Shown: positions 8,222-15,549, counted from the stretch's first letter. The stretch: 37,582 bases of DNA from Clostridium sp. (GCA_018377235.1 JAGZZT010000026.1:1-37582), one strand, 5' to 3'. The notes: a model not told the origin generated them from the sequence alone. Numbers and translations are program-made.

Positions 8222-9082
8222 TTACTCCACCTCGCTTTCCTCTGTTTCGCCCTGTTCGTACTCCTCCTGCTCCTCTGCTTTGGTTTCCTCTGGCTCCTTA
8301 TCAGAGTGATCCGGCGCCTCGTTTTCTTCCGCTTCTCCTTCCATATCTTCTGGAGGATACAGTTCCGTTAATATCTGGTTTTGCGCTTCCAAAAACTGCC
8401 CTGCACTCTTTTCATCCCCACGATACACCAAAGACAAATGCAGTTTTCCATCTGCCTCCAGCTCTGCCAGAATCATTGACTGCTCTGGCGTTACCAGCAA
8501 GGTAACGGTTCCAGGCAGCTCACGATCCGCTCCATCTTCCAGTTCTTCTCCCGTATTTGCGTCATATCCGCTGTTTGCAGTCACAGCAATGACCTCCACA
8601 TACTGAAGCTCCGCAGGAATTACCGTTTTTCCCTGCTTTCTATAATCTGGAGCTATAACTGACACAATATCGCCGCTCTTTAGCTTTCCGGACAATCCAT
8701 TGGCAAATGCCTTAACCGTAACAGAGATTGCCTGCTTTTCTCCTGTCAGATGATAGAGATAGGCATTTTCTGCCGCCGGCTCTTCTGCAATCTTGGATGT
8801 CAGGATGTAATCTCCTGGCGCCAAATCTGCAGATGCAAATGCCCCAACCACAGCATCCGAATGTTTTACTACATCATCTGGCAGGTTATAACTACCAACC
8901 TCTATGGTCTTTACCATGTCAGAAGTAATTTCTTCTCCCACTGAAATTGGTTTTACTACACGTACAATTTCCGTCTTTTCACTCATAGCCTTATTAAACA
9001 ATGGTGTAACTGCAAAGCAGATGATCAAAGACAGCACGATGCAAAGCACACCAAGTACAGTCCTGTTTTTCAAAAATCGCAT
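8222..9082 (-). CDS. cpaB: CpaB-like SAF-domain pilus assembly protein
   Basis: A 286-aa protein with a single N-terminal membrane anchor (residues 8-28) and a SAF domain starting near residue 38 (VVKPISVGEEITSDMVKTIE). A further CpaB-type external region follows, with a segment ending in TLLVTPEQS that is typical of CpaB/RcpC. The last 45 residues are an acidic low-complexity tail rich in Glu. In diderms CpaB/RcpC works with the secretin; here no secretin gene exists, as expected for a monoderm, so it probably acts in the cell wall space. The start has GGAGGAGATGAA before ATG. Family well supported. Confidence 0.85.
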   Translation of the reverse strand: MRFLKNRTVLGVLCIVLSLIICFAVTPLFNKAMSEKTEIVRVVKPISVGEEITSDMVKTIEVGSYNLPDDVVKHSDAVVGAFASADLAPGDYILTSKIAEEPAAENAYLYHLTGEKQAISVTVKAFANGLSGKLKSGDIVSVIAPDYRKQGKTVIPAELQYVEVIAVTANSGYDANTGEELEDGADRELPGTVTLLVTPEQSMILAELEADGKLHLSLVYRGDEKSAGQFLEAQNQILTELYPPEDMEGEAEENEAPDHSDKEPEETKAEEQEEYEQGETEESEVE

Positions 9083-9151
9083 TTCATCTCCTCCAACTCT
9101 TTTCCTTATTTTGGTTCCTTTTTAACCAGTGTTCCACTGACTGCTGTCTAC

Positions 9152-9235
9152 CTATTTTCTGTTGTGGTATATGATGGCCGCAATCATTGTAAGCGGCACT
9201 GCAACACAAACCATGATCCATAATTTCTTCTTCAT
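9152..9235 (-). CDS. 27-aa single-helix membrane peptide
   Basis: A short frame overlooked by usual length limits: KKK at the N-terminus, one hydrophobic helix of about 19 residues, then a basic end (HNRK). Its ATG overlaps the stop of the prepilin peptidase as ATGA, and AGGAGG lies eight bases upstream, so translation initiation looks genuine. It sits between the prepilin peptidase and CpaB genes. A small helper subunit of the apparatus is possible; the function is unknown. Confidence 0.6.
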   Translation of the reverse strand: MKKKLWIMVCVAVPLTMIAAIIYHNRK

Positions 9236-9690
9236 ATCATCCATCCTCCTAATCTCATACAATAAACGGCTGCCGCTCCTCCTGCCAGAAACGGTCCCAC
9301 AGGAAATGCTTCTTTATCTCGTTTTCCCTTGAACCGATTCCACAGGCAGACCATACAACCATACATCACAAATCCTGTCAGTCCTAAACAGGAAGCAGTC
9401 AGACTTGCAGGAAGTCCCAGTACCAAGCCGATTGCTCCTGCCAGCTTGATATCACCGCCGCCAATTCCACCTTCCCTCTTGCAAAATAATGCAACTATGA
9501 GGTATGGCACTGCCCCTAAAGTTCCAAACAGCTGTCTGGGTGCAAAGTTCAGAAAGGAAAGCAGGGCAATCCCTGCCTGGAATCGGTCCGGAATAATCCG
9601 GTACCGAAGATCCCAGGCAGAAACCGCAATAAGCAGCGAGAAAAAAAGCACTGCCTGTACTGCCTGAAGCAGCGATATCCTGATCTCCAT
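9232..9690 (-). CDS. cpaA: TadV/CpaA-type prepilin peptidase (element copy)
   Basis: A 152-aa polytopic membrane aspartic protease. Both catalytic Asp motifs are visible: WDLRYRIIPD near residue 27 and GGGDIKLAGAIG near residue 84. It lacks the methylase domain of larger PilD enzymes, as normal for the A24 Tad type. The start is the ATG one base after the stop of the Flp-like gene; the longer open frame would run through that pilin gene. Its expected substrates are the Flp-like pilin and the DUF4320 and TadE-like proteins of the same operon. Confidence 0.9.
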   Translation of the reverse strand: MEIRISLLQAVQAVLFFSLLIAVSAWDLRYRIIPDRFQAGIALLSFLNFAPRQLFGTLGAVPYLIVALFCKREGGIGGGDIKLAGAIGLVLGLPASLTASCLGLTGFVMYGCMVCLWNRFKGKRDKEAFPVGPFLAGGAAAVYCMRLGGWMI

Positions 9691-9691
9691 A

Positions 9692-9931
9692 TCAACCGCT
9701 ATAATCAAACATTTCCTGCACCCTGCGTACCAGTGTAGGAAGTACGGTATCATTAAACAGTGCATAAAGACCTGCCAGAAGCAGTGCTCCCAGCACAACT
9801 GCGATCAGGATCTTAATGGCTGTGTCCACATATCCCTCACCAGATGTATCCTGAAGCTTGTTTTTTACGTTCCACATATGCATAACCATTGCATTTCGAT
9901 AATTTACCAGCTGTCTTTTAATATTCTTCAT
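9692..9931 (-). CDS. Flp-like pilin, DUF6133-like
   Basis: A 79-aa protein. A basic leader of about 30 residues is followed by SGEGYVD and then a 20-residue hydrophobic helix (TAIKILIAVVLGALLLAGLY) and a short tail. That is the plan of Flp/Tad type IVb prepilins, with cleavage expected next to the Gly residues of SGEG. I associate it with DUF6133, known from Clostridia elements (from memory). GGAGGAGATCAA precedes the ATG. It is encoded directly before the prepilin peptidase, which supports the pilin reading. It is the likely major subunit of the element's Tad-like filament or channel. Confidence 0.75.
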   Translation of the reverse strand: MKNIKRQLVNYRNAMVMHMWNVKNKLQDTSGEGYVDTAIKILIAVVLGALLLAGLYALFNDTVLPTLVRRVQEMFDYSG

Positions 9932-9979
9932 TTGATCTCCTCCATTGATTTTCTGTTTTTGTTCTCTGTACCCCTTAAA

Positions 9980-10306
9980 TCAGACCATGTTCTGCCCTGG
10001 ATTTTGAGGGGGTGCTGTCTGTAAGGTAGATGCCTGTGCCATGGACAGTGCCTCTCCATACGCTCCCAATACCGCTTGTTTCAGCTCGTTGCGGAATTCC
10101 TCCGTCACAGGAAAACAGATATCCTTGTATCCATCCTGTGTTTTCCGGCTGGGCATAGACATAAAAAGCCCATCCTTACCTCCCTCGACGATTTTGATTC
10201 CCCGGACGGCAAAACATCCGGCGATTGTGGCGGATGCATAGGCTCTGATCCCGCCCTGTACTCCTGGTGGATACATAGATGTAATCCGAACGTCTAAATC
10301 TGGCAT
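9980..10306 (-). CDS. spoVG: SpoVG family protein
   Basis: A 108-aa protein whose first 85 residues match the SpoVG fold: DVRITSMYP at the start, FAVRGIKIVEG in the middle and GLFMSMPSRK followed by KDICFPVT. SpoVG proteins are small nucleic-acid-binding regulators involved in sporulation, septation and virulence gene control in Firmicutes. The last 20 residues are a Gln/Pro-rich tail not needed by the family. A strong AAAGGAGG lies upstream. It stands directly before the pilin gene, so it may regulate the Tad-like module; copies on conjugative elements are known. Identity well supported; target unknown. Confidence 0.9.
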   Translation of the reverse strand: MPDLDVRITSMYPPGVQGGIRAYASATIAGCFAVRGIKIVEGGKDGLFMSMPSRKTQDGYKDICFPVTEEFRNELKQAVLGAYGEALSMAQASTLQTAPPQNPGQNMV

Positions 10307-10393
10307 ACTGATTCTTCCTCCTTTGTTTTTTTCTGCTCATAAACCGTTCCTTTCTGGATCTATTTCAGTCAAGCAGACAGCCAAAACTGCCTG

Positions 10394-10954
10394 CTAAAAC
10401 TGCATGGTGTGTATGAATTCCTCCGCCGATTGCGACTCTGTAAAATCAATTCTCTTAAAGTCATAGCGATCCACATAAAAAAAGGAACTCCCTGTTTCAT
10501 CATAGAGTTCCAGCACATCACTAATGGATAGCCCATGACCTGTATAACCGGACGGCGGATGATACCGGAATTTATCATAGAGTTCTTCCAGGTCATTGGT
10601 GTCAGATGCCCCTTCATAGACTTTGATATAAAAATCCGGCTTGGGAGAGCCATATTGCTGCTCCATCTGGGAAAGTGCAAGGAACTTCATATGCACATCC
10701 ACATCTCCTCTCAGTTGCCAGATGCGTACATCTTTTAACCCCTTTGCCGATTCCATATCTTCCTGGCTATTTGCCAACCGGTCGTAGATCCCGTCCTGCC
10801 ACTGAATTTTTTGGATATTCCTCTGCTTACGCAGGAAGCTTTCTAATGCTTCATTCTGAAACATGGGATCCACTACTGCACATCCTTCCGTCACACGACC
10901 TACCCGGTTCCCATAATACCGGATCACTCCATTTTCAATCTGAATCTGCTTCAT
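10394..10954 (-). CDS. YodL-domain protein
   Basis: A 186-aa protein. The C-terminal half carries a pattern I recognise as the YodL domain of mobile-element proteins: IWQLRGD, then DFYIKVYEG, LEELYDKFRYHPPSGYTGHG, then LSISDVLEL and FFYVDRYDF. The first 75 residues (IENGVIRYYGNRVGRV and following) are a separate small domain. Such proteins are common on Clostridia conjugative elements beside antirestriction-like genes; their activity is not established. GAGGGAAGGGAA precedes the ATG. A 9-bp hairpin overlaps its stop codon, without a T-run. Confidence 0.7.
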   Translation of the reverse strand: MKQIQIENGVIRYYGNRVGRVTEGCAVVDPMFQNEALESFLRKQRNIQKIQWQDGIYDRLANSQEDMESAKGLKDVRIWQLRGDVDVHMKFLALSQMEQQYGSPKPDFYIKVYEGASDTNDLEELYDKFRYHPPSGYTGHGLSISDVLELYDETGSSFFYVDRYDFKRIDFTESQSAEEFIHTMQF

Positions 10955-10970
10955 TTCCCTTCCCTCATTT

Positions 10971-11531
10971 CTAAATCATCTCCATCCCCCCGTCCTTCTG
11001 TGCCTGTTGAAACTGTTCCAGACTCTGCACATCGGGAAAGATCATCCTTCCCTCTAACATTTCCAGTACGGCAAAATCATCCCTGTCGCAGATCAAAATC
11101 CGATACTGGTAGTCCTTCTGCATCATTACATAGCTCCATACTTCCTCTGGATTTGCCAGCCATACCCCTGACGCATAGCGTCCATCCGGCAGAAAACTGT
11201 ATCCAGAATATTCTGGGGAATGTCCATGTAAATCCAGCGCCCCAAATGGACGGATCTGGGAGAGCTGGAGCCGTTCCTTTTCCCCCAACAGTTCTGGCCG
11301 CAGCACACCAACCACATCCCTGTTCCAGCAGTGCCATGCCTCCCCAGTAGATAAGGAAACCAGATGGGCAATGGAATGTCTGGGATTTTCTGTTTTCTGG
11401 ATATTCGTACAGAAAAAAAGCTGCCCCGTGTAATGCTCTGGTAATACCTTTGAGGGAAGAACCACCACCCGGTTCTGGATAGATGCCTCCTTTTCTGTCT
11501 GCATACAATCCTTTTCTGTGAATTCCTGCAT
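10971..11531 (-). CDS. uncharacterised element protein
   Basis: A 186-aa soluble, acidic protein with no signal or membrane helix. Visible features are two aromatic-rich beta segments (GQLFFCTNI and GYSFLPDGRYASGVWLANPEEVW) and a central GEAWHCWNRDVVGVLRPELLGE stretch. I do not recognise the family. It follows the AbrB-type gene with its start four bases past that stop, has AGGAGGGG upstream, and is followed 16 bases later by the YodL gene, so it belongs to the same operon. It may be a host-interaction or antirestriction-type protein, by neighbourhood only. Confidence 0.65.
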   Translation of the reverse strand: MQEFTEKDCMQTEKEASIQNRVVVLPSKVLPEHYTGQLFFCTNIQKTENPRHSIAHLVSLSTGEAWHCWNRDVVGVLRPELLGEKERLQLSQIRPFGALDLHGHSPEYSGYSFLPDGRYASGVWLANPEEVWSYVMMQKDYQYRILICDRDDFAVLEMLEGRMIFPDVQSLEQFQQAQKDGGMEMI

Positions 11532-11535
11532 GATC

Positions 11536-11814
11536 TTACCCCTCCTTTTTCTGCAGCAGTCTGCTCAGTTCTCCGATCAGATCCAGTCGGAGGCTGTCCG
11601 GCATAAACTGAAATGCAGTACGGACATATGCCTCCACTGCCTCCGGAGACTGATCTCCCACCTCGATAACCTCTACCTTCCGGACTGTAATTTTTCCACC
11701 CGCCATTCCCAGACAAACAATATCCCCATACTCCAGCTTTGCCGCTTCCCTCATAGATTTTGGAATCAGGACACGTCCCTTTCCATCCACTAAACGATAC
11801 ATCGGTTTACTCAT
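11536..11814 (-). CDS. AbrB/SpoVT family transcription regulator
   Basis: A 92-aa protein with an N-terminal swapped-hairpin AbrB domain: RLVDGKGRVLIPKSMREAAKLEYGD, then GGKITVRKVE. The remaining 45 residues form a helical tail, possibly for dimerisation. AbrB/SpoVT proteins bind DNA as dimers and act as transition-state regulators or as antitoxins. Its ATG overlaps the stop of the preceding AbrB-like gene as ATGA, so the two are co-translated. No toxin gene lies beside it, which favours a regulator. Family well supported. Confidence 0.85.
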   Translation of the reverse strand: MSKPMYRLVDGKGRVLIPKSMREAAKLEYGDIVCLGMAGGKITVRKVEVIEVGDQSPEAVEAYVRTAFQFMPDSLRLDLIGELSRLLQKKEG

Positions 11815-12071
11815 CTGGTCCTTTTCTCCTTTCCCATCAATGCCTCCACTTCATTGGGTTCAATCCCCAGCTCATCGAACACCTTCAGATAGGGTTTGCA
11901 AACCGTCTGTACCGGAGCCTCAATACCAATCAAAATCACTCCGGGGACTGTTTCTATCATCAAATCACAATCAAGCGGAATCCCAGCCGTCAATAACAGT
12001 TCACTAGGCACAGAAAGGACACCGTTTTCCTTTTTTTGCACCATTGTTTTTCTCTTGTTTTCTGTTCTCAT
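11811..12071 (-). CDS. divergent AbrB-like swapped-hairpin protein
   Basis: An 86-aa protein with a basic start (RTENKRKTMVQ), then a pattern resembling an AbrB hairpin: GVLSVPSELLLTAGIPLDCDLMIETVPGVILIG. The tail is FDELGIEPNEVEALM. The match is weaker than for its neighbour, and it could be a paralogue specialised for pairing with it. Start and stop overlap both neighbours by the ATGA pattern, tying it to the methylase upstream and the AbrB gene downstream. It could form a heterodimer with the adjacent protein; that is inference. Confidence 0.6.
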   Translation of the reverse strand: MRTENKRKTMVQKKENGVLSVPSELLLTAGIPLDCDLMIETVPGVILIGIEAPVQTVCKPYLKVFDELGIEPNEVEALMGKEKRTR

Positions 12072-13048
12072 AGCACCTCTCTTTCCGGACAGATTTCTTC
12101 CCGGATCTCATAATGATCCGTTTCTCCATCTCCCCACATTCCAAATAGATCCAGCTGTCTTGGTTTTGACCGCTCCCTCTCACCAGGATCATAATTGGTA
12201 ATAATGACCTCTGGAAACTCACAACCGCCCTCATACCTCTGGGCCAGGTTATTGATGCGGGTAACGGCTGTAATAAAATATCCTGCATACAGTTCCCGGA
12301 TGAAATCGCAGTCATTGTAGCTGACCATCCACTTCCCCCTGCTCCCTGTCAGAGTGTCTCGGAGCCGTTTGTGATCCTCTTTTCGGAATACCACTGCATA
12401 ATGACCTTCCGTCTCATAATAGGGCGGATCGCAATAAAAAAAGGCACTATCCCGGTCATACTGCCGAATCAGTGCCTCAAAGTCTTTATTTTCTATTACG
12501 GTATCTGCCAGCCTGCGGGATGCCTGCCAAATGGTGTCAAAGCAGTTCCTCACATCAAACGGACGGCAGGCAAAGGACGTGCAGCCACTTCCATAGCTGT
12601 ACCGGATCAGTTTAAAAAATGCAGCCGCCCGTTTTACATCGGTTACCTCTGCATTTTCCAGCAGGATTTTTTTCACTTCCTCATAATCCGGCGGCATCAG
12701 ATGCTTCTCTGCCAGCTCCAGCTCCTCAATTAAAAATCGGGTATCCGGTTCCTGCTTTTCAATAAATTTACGGATTACTGTAAATTCATCCCTACTGTTT
12801 AACGGAAGAAATCCGAGTTCCTTAAGAAATGCCCCCGTGCGGTTCTTGACGCAATAAAACAGGTTTGCCAAGTTAGAGTTATAATCATTATAAATCTCCA
12901 TACACCGGTCATCTGGTGGTTTTCCAAACAGTACCCAACCACCTCCGCCGAACACCTCAATGTACCGGTCATAACTTGCAGGAAACATCGTGTAAATCAG
13001 GCTGCGGAGTGCTTTCTTTCCGCCAACCCATGAAATAAAACTGTTGAT
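12068..13048 (-). CDS. D12-class DNA adenine methylase, apparent ATC start
   Basis: An N6-adenine methyltransferase of the Dam/D12 class. Read from an ATC codon it has 326 aa and begins NSFISWVGGKKALRS, the usual N-terminal AdoMet-binding motif. Next come YIEVFGGGGWVLF (motif I, residues 29-41) and FFYCDPPYYETEG, the catalytic DPPY at residues 207-210. The ATC lies eight bases after AGGAGG, an ideal spacing. The first in-frame ATG is at 12,988; using it would delete the 20 residues carrying WVGGKK and leave no binding site. An ATG at 13,055 is out of frame and one base from AGGAGG. Either AUC is used as start, or the start codon was lost. On mobile elements such orphan methylases usually protect DNA from host restriction. 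No matching endonuclease is present. Confidence 0.85.
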   Translation of the reverse strand: MNSFISWVGGKKALRSLIYTMFPASYDRYIEVFGGGGWVLFGKPPDDRCMEIYNDYNSNLANLFYCVKNRTGAFLKELGFLPLNSRDEFTVIRKFIEKQEPDTRFLIEELELAEKHLMPPDYEEVKKILLENAEVTDVKRAAAFFKLIRYSYGSGCTSFACRPFDVRNCFDTIWQASRRLADTVIENKDFEALIRQYDRDSAFFYCDPPYYETEGHYAVVFRKEDHKRLRDTLTGSRGKWMVSYNDCDFIRELYAGYFITAVTRINNLAQRYEGGCEFPEVIITNYDPGERERSKPRQLDLFGMWGDGETDHYEIREEICPEREVL

Positions 13049-13056
13049 TCTGCATC

Positions 13057-13062
13057 CCTCCT
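13057..13062 (-). promoter_or_regulatory. ribosome binding site that decides the methylase start
   Basis: A perfect AGGAGG stands eight bases from the ATC codon that begins the conserved methylase N-terminus. It is only one base from an out-of-frame ATG and 68 bases from the first in-frame ATG. It therefore supports initiation at or beside the ATC. Confidence 0.7.
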
Positions 13063-13098
13063 AACATCCACAATACTCATGAAACATATAACTGAGTC

Positions 13099-14091
13099 CT
13101 ACGCAAATACCGGTGACATCCCAGGTTCAAAATCCAGCTCCTCTGCCTGTTCTACTGCTTTTTCCAGTCTTTGGGCCTCCCTATCAAATCGGTAAACAAA
13201 ATTCCCCAGCCTTTCCTGTGGATCCACGGCTTCCGCATTTACTGCCTCTACCATCGCATTCAGTTCTCTTACGCTCATATTCTCTGTTTCTTTTAGAATT
13301 ATCGTTTCATGAATCGATGACGGAATCACGATTAAATCTGATCCCAGCTTTTCTGCAATAAGAGACATTACTTCTTCATCACACATATAAACCGCCCCAT
13401 TGACCTGATTCGAATTCGTCAAAACATACATCATTGCATTGGGATCCACATCCTCTAAATGTTCCAAACTACCGGCCTTTACATCTCCTGGTTCGTCAAA
13501 ATACATTTTTGCCAGCATATCCTGTAAATCCAAAAAACAAGGAGGATTGCTCTGCTTCATGTTTTCCCAGGCATCCTGCTTTAATTGCTCCTCGCTGACT
13601 CCCAGCCACTTCAGCCTGTCATAATTGATAATGGCACTTCCGTCCTTTTCTCCGTCCACCAAAACATGAAATCCATAAACTAGTGCCAGATCCTCACATA
13701 TTTCATGAGGACAATCTGCAAGAAAATCAACATTTTCCTGTGCATTTCGGACATAGACGGTCAGCCCCTTCTTTATGGTTTCATAATTCCATTCTTTACT
13801 GGAAATGCCATCTATGGTTATTGCCGTTTCCTGACACTTCTGATAATCCCGAGCGATGTTCTGCCACACATCTTCAAGCTCCTTTCCGTTCTCAAGCTCC
13901 TGATAATAGGATTCCAGATATAAAAGCGGGACGGAGGTGTAGCTTGGGCTACCTGACAGATATACTCCCTGTAATTTGATGTTGTTATTTTTTAAAACCT
14001 CTCTGATTTCCACTTTTCTCTCCTGAAAAGATTCCGGAAAAAACCGTTTTAAATTCTTTTCTGTTAACTGTAAAAACTCCTCATAGGTCAT
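13099..14091 (-). CDS. DUF5688 family protein
   Basis: A 330-aa soluble protein beginning TYEEFLQLTEKNLKRFFPES, with LKNNNIKLQGVYL and a central region ending in GAVYMCDEEVMSLIAEKLGSDLIVIPSSIHE. I recognise this as the DUF5688 family often found on mobile elements of gut Clostridia (from memory). No catalytic motif, signal or membrane helix is evident. GAGGAGAATAGAAA precedes the ATG. It heads towards the methylase gene in the same direction with a 50-base gap. The family's function is unknown. Confidence 0.75.
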   Translation of the reverse strand: MTYEEFLQLTEKNLKRFFPESFQERKVEIREVLKNNNIKLQGVYLSGSPSYTSVPLLYLESYYQELENGKELEDVWQNIARDYQKCQETAITIDGISSKEWNYETIKKGLTVYVRNAQENVDFLADCPHEICEDLALVYGFHVLVDGEKDGSAIINYDRLKWLGVSEEQLKQDAWENMKQSNPPCFLDLQDMLAKMYFDEPGDVKAGSLEHLEDVDPNAMMYVLTNSNQVNGAVYMCDEEVMSLIAEKLGSDLIVIPSSIHETIILKETENMSVRELNAMVEAVNAEAVDPQERLGNFVYRFDREAQRLEKAVEQAEELDFEPGMSPVFA

Positions 14092-14187
14092 TTTCTATTC
14101 TCCTCTACACCTTATTCATACATACTATTCAAAAAATACAGCTCTCCTTCCATGGTATTAAACTATCGAAAGATATAAAATTTTCTA

Positions 14188-14751
14188 TCATAATGTGCCA
14201 AAAACAATTCCTCCTTTCTGAATATCAGGTTCCTGCTCTTCTCCTTTCAAACCTTCCTCTGTGGTAAGAAAGAATTCATCTCCACTGTTCCAAAAGCTAA
14301 CATACAGTTCTCCTTCCGGAGTTTTGATTCCCCGCTGTTCAAAACCCTCTCCCCACCCGTCACTTTCCTGCCCTTTCCAGTACTCTTTTACTGCTTCAAT
14401 CTCTCTTTCTGAAAGCTGATTATGACTTTCTACTTCCAGAACTCCCCATAGCTCCCCATGCCAGACTTCCACGGTGGGCTTCATACTATAAATATTTTCT
14501 TCTAATTCTGGAATATCCAAATAGACCGCCAGCCCTCTGTCTCCTTCTTCCGGAAGGCACTCCTTTGCAATCTGTTCCAAAATTTCCATCTCATAGCTGC
14601 ATAACTCAGCTGGAAATACCTCCTCACTGCATTCCTCCAACTCTCCCCAGTCATCCTTTGCATACATGGTAGCTGTCAAAGGACTAAATATCCGAAGTAC
14701 AAAACGCTCCATTGTTTTTTCACTGATGTTGTCCGATTTTACTTCTGTCAA
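14188..14751 (-). CDS. uncharacterised acidic element protein
   Basis: A protein of about 187 aa, strongly acidic, with no membrane segment. The best start is a TTG nine bases after GGAGG, giving TEVKSDNISEKTMERF; an ATG 36 bases upstream has no binding site. The middle contains YLDIPELEENIYSMKPTVE and WGVLEVESHNQLSEREIEAVKEY, which suggest an alpha/beta fold. Acidic proteins of this sort on elements are often antirestriction or DNA-mimic proteins, but I see no diagnostic motif. It overlaps the end of the DUF6075-like gene by 32 bases. Confidence 0.6.
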   Translation of the reverse strand: MTEVKSDNISEKTMERFVLRIFSPLTATMYAKDDWGELEECSEEVFPAELCSYEMEILEQIAKECLPEEGDRGLAVYLDIPELEENIYSMKPTVEVWHGELWGVLEVESHNQLSEREIEAVKEYWKGQESDGWGEGFEQRGIKTPEGELYVSFWNSGDEFFLTTEEGLKGEEQEPDIQKGGIVFGTL

Positions 14752-15286
14752 TGCTTCTTTCCTCCTCTCGCAAAACTCTACTTCCATGCCTGCGAATCAC
14801 ACAGGCTGTCATAATCCATTCAAATGCTCGGTCGCTTACCAGCTCTGGATCTGTAAGTTCTGATAAACGAATATGGCTGCTTCCCTGATACAGATCCCTT
14901 GCCATATGAAATAATACATAGCCGTCCAGATCTACACCATGAATACGGATTTCTGTAAAATGTATCCCATCTCTATCAACATTTCCCAGTGCTCTGCTCC
15001 ACAAAAATCGATCTGCGGAAAGAAGATAGACTGCAGAACAGACAGCTGATTCTTCCATAGTTCTGCTATACTTCTCTCTCAGAGCCAAGAACCGCTCTCT
15101 ATGCCCATTTTGAAAAAAGCACGGATTTCTCCTTCCTGTCAGACGGCACACACGGCTTACAAAGGCGCTGACAGCTACTTCCTCTGCCAACACCTCCAGA
15201 AGCTCATAAAACGGGATACAATCGGTAACACGGCTTTCACACGGGCTTCTCTGATTTTCCAGACAACCAGAAAGGAATCGAATCAT
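14720..15286 (-). CDS. DUF6075-like protein
   Basis: A 188-aa protein. After a 55-residue lead, the core pattern is GHRERFLALREKYS, SAVYLLSADRFLWSRAL, IHFTEIRIHGVDLDGYVLF, LYQGSSHIRLSELTDPELVS and WIMTACVIRRHG. I associate this with the DUF6075 family of Firmicutes mobile elements (from memory). It has no membrane segment or known catalytic motif. AAAGGAGGAAGAATACA precedes the ATG. It is the first gene of the long element operon; a hairpin with a T-run lies 40 bases upstream of its start, so expression may be attenuated. Confidence 0.65.
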   Translation of the reverse strand: MIRFLSGCLENQRSPCESRVTDCIPFYELLEVLAEEVAVSAFVSRVCRLTGRRNPCFFQNGHRERFLALREKYSRTMEESAVCSAVYLLSADRFLWSRALGNVDRDGIHFTEIRIHGVDLDGYVLFHMARDLYQGSSHIRLSELTDPELVSDRAFEWIMTACVIRRHGSRVLREEERSIDRSKIGQHQ

Positions 15287-15324
15287 TGTATTCTTCCTCC
15301 TTTACAGTTTCCGTTTTGAAACAC

Positions 15325-15369
15325 AAAAAAGGCAATCACGCTTTACCAAATAAAACATGATTGCCTTTT
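15325..15369 (-). terminator. hairpin with T-run in the leader of the element operon
   Basis: A 12-bp perfect stem (AAAAGGCAATCA / TGATTGCCTTTT) encloses a 19-base loop and is followed on the minus strand by TTTTTTG. No gene is known to end right before it except a short reading-frame remnant. It lies about 40 bases before the first gene of the operon, so it is either a terminator of upstream transcription or a regulated leader terminator. Confidence 0.6.
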
Positions 15370-15398
15370 AAGTTGCTGATATAAAAAGTATTTTCCTT

Positions 15399-15548
15399 TT
15401 AACTGGCAATTTTCAAATAATCTTCTCCTCTCATCAATGCTTCTTTTCCCAATTTATCACAAAAAGCAGGACTAGTCTTCCCAGTTTTATGGGCTGTAAA
15501 CAAAAACTGGCGTTGGAGATAATCCCCAACACCAGCCTTATTTACAGC
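15399..15548 (-). pseudogene. short coding remnant without a start
   Basis: Forty-nine sense codons open after a TAG and end at TAA. The translation looks protein-like: GVGDYLQRQFLFTAHK, then SPAFCDKLGKEALMRGEDYL. No usable start and no binding site precede it; the only ATG is 11 codons from the end. It may be the 3' end of a gene lost in a rearrangement. The upstream half coincides with the inverted repeats listed separately. It could be chance. Confidence 0.3.
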
Positions 15549-15549
15549 C
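15492..15549. repeat. nested inverted repeat
   Basis: An outer 9-bp pair (GGCTGTAAA / TTTACAGCC) surrounds an inner 10-bp near-perfect pair (CTGGCGTTGG / CCAACACCAG). The inner pair can act as a terminator on the minus strand. The outer pair suggests a longer cruciform or RNA stem, or an end of a small mobile unit. Confidence 0.6.
15501..15535 (-). terminator. intrinsic terminator downstream of the DUF2188 gene
   Basis: On the minus strand the stem CTGGTGTTGG / CCAACGCCAG (one U-G wobble) is followed by TTTTTG. It starts 56 bases after the stop of the DUF2188 gene and would end the zinc-ribbon/DUF2188 transcript. Confidence 0.65.

Noticed and set aside
10372..10395. terminator at the end of the YodL gene
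   Set aside because: The 9-bp hairpin overlaps the stop codon but has no T-run on either strand.
12974..13055. ATG at 13,055 as start of the methylase
   Set aside because: It is one base from AGGAGG and opens a different frame without the methylase motifs.
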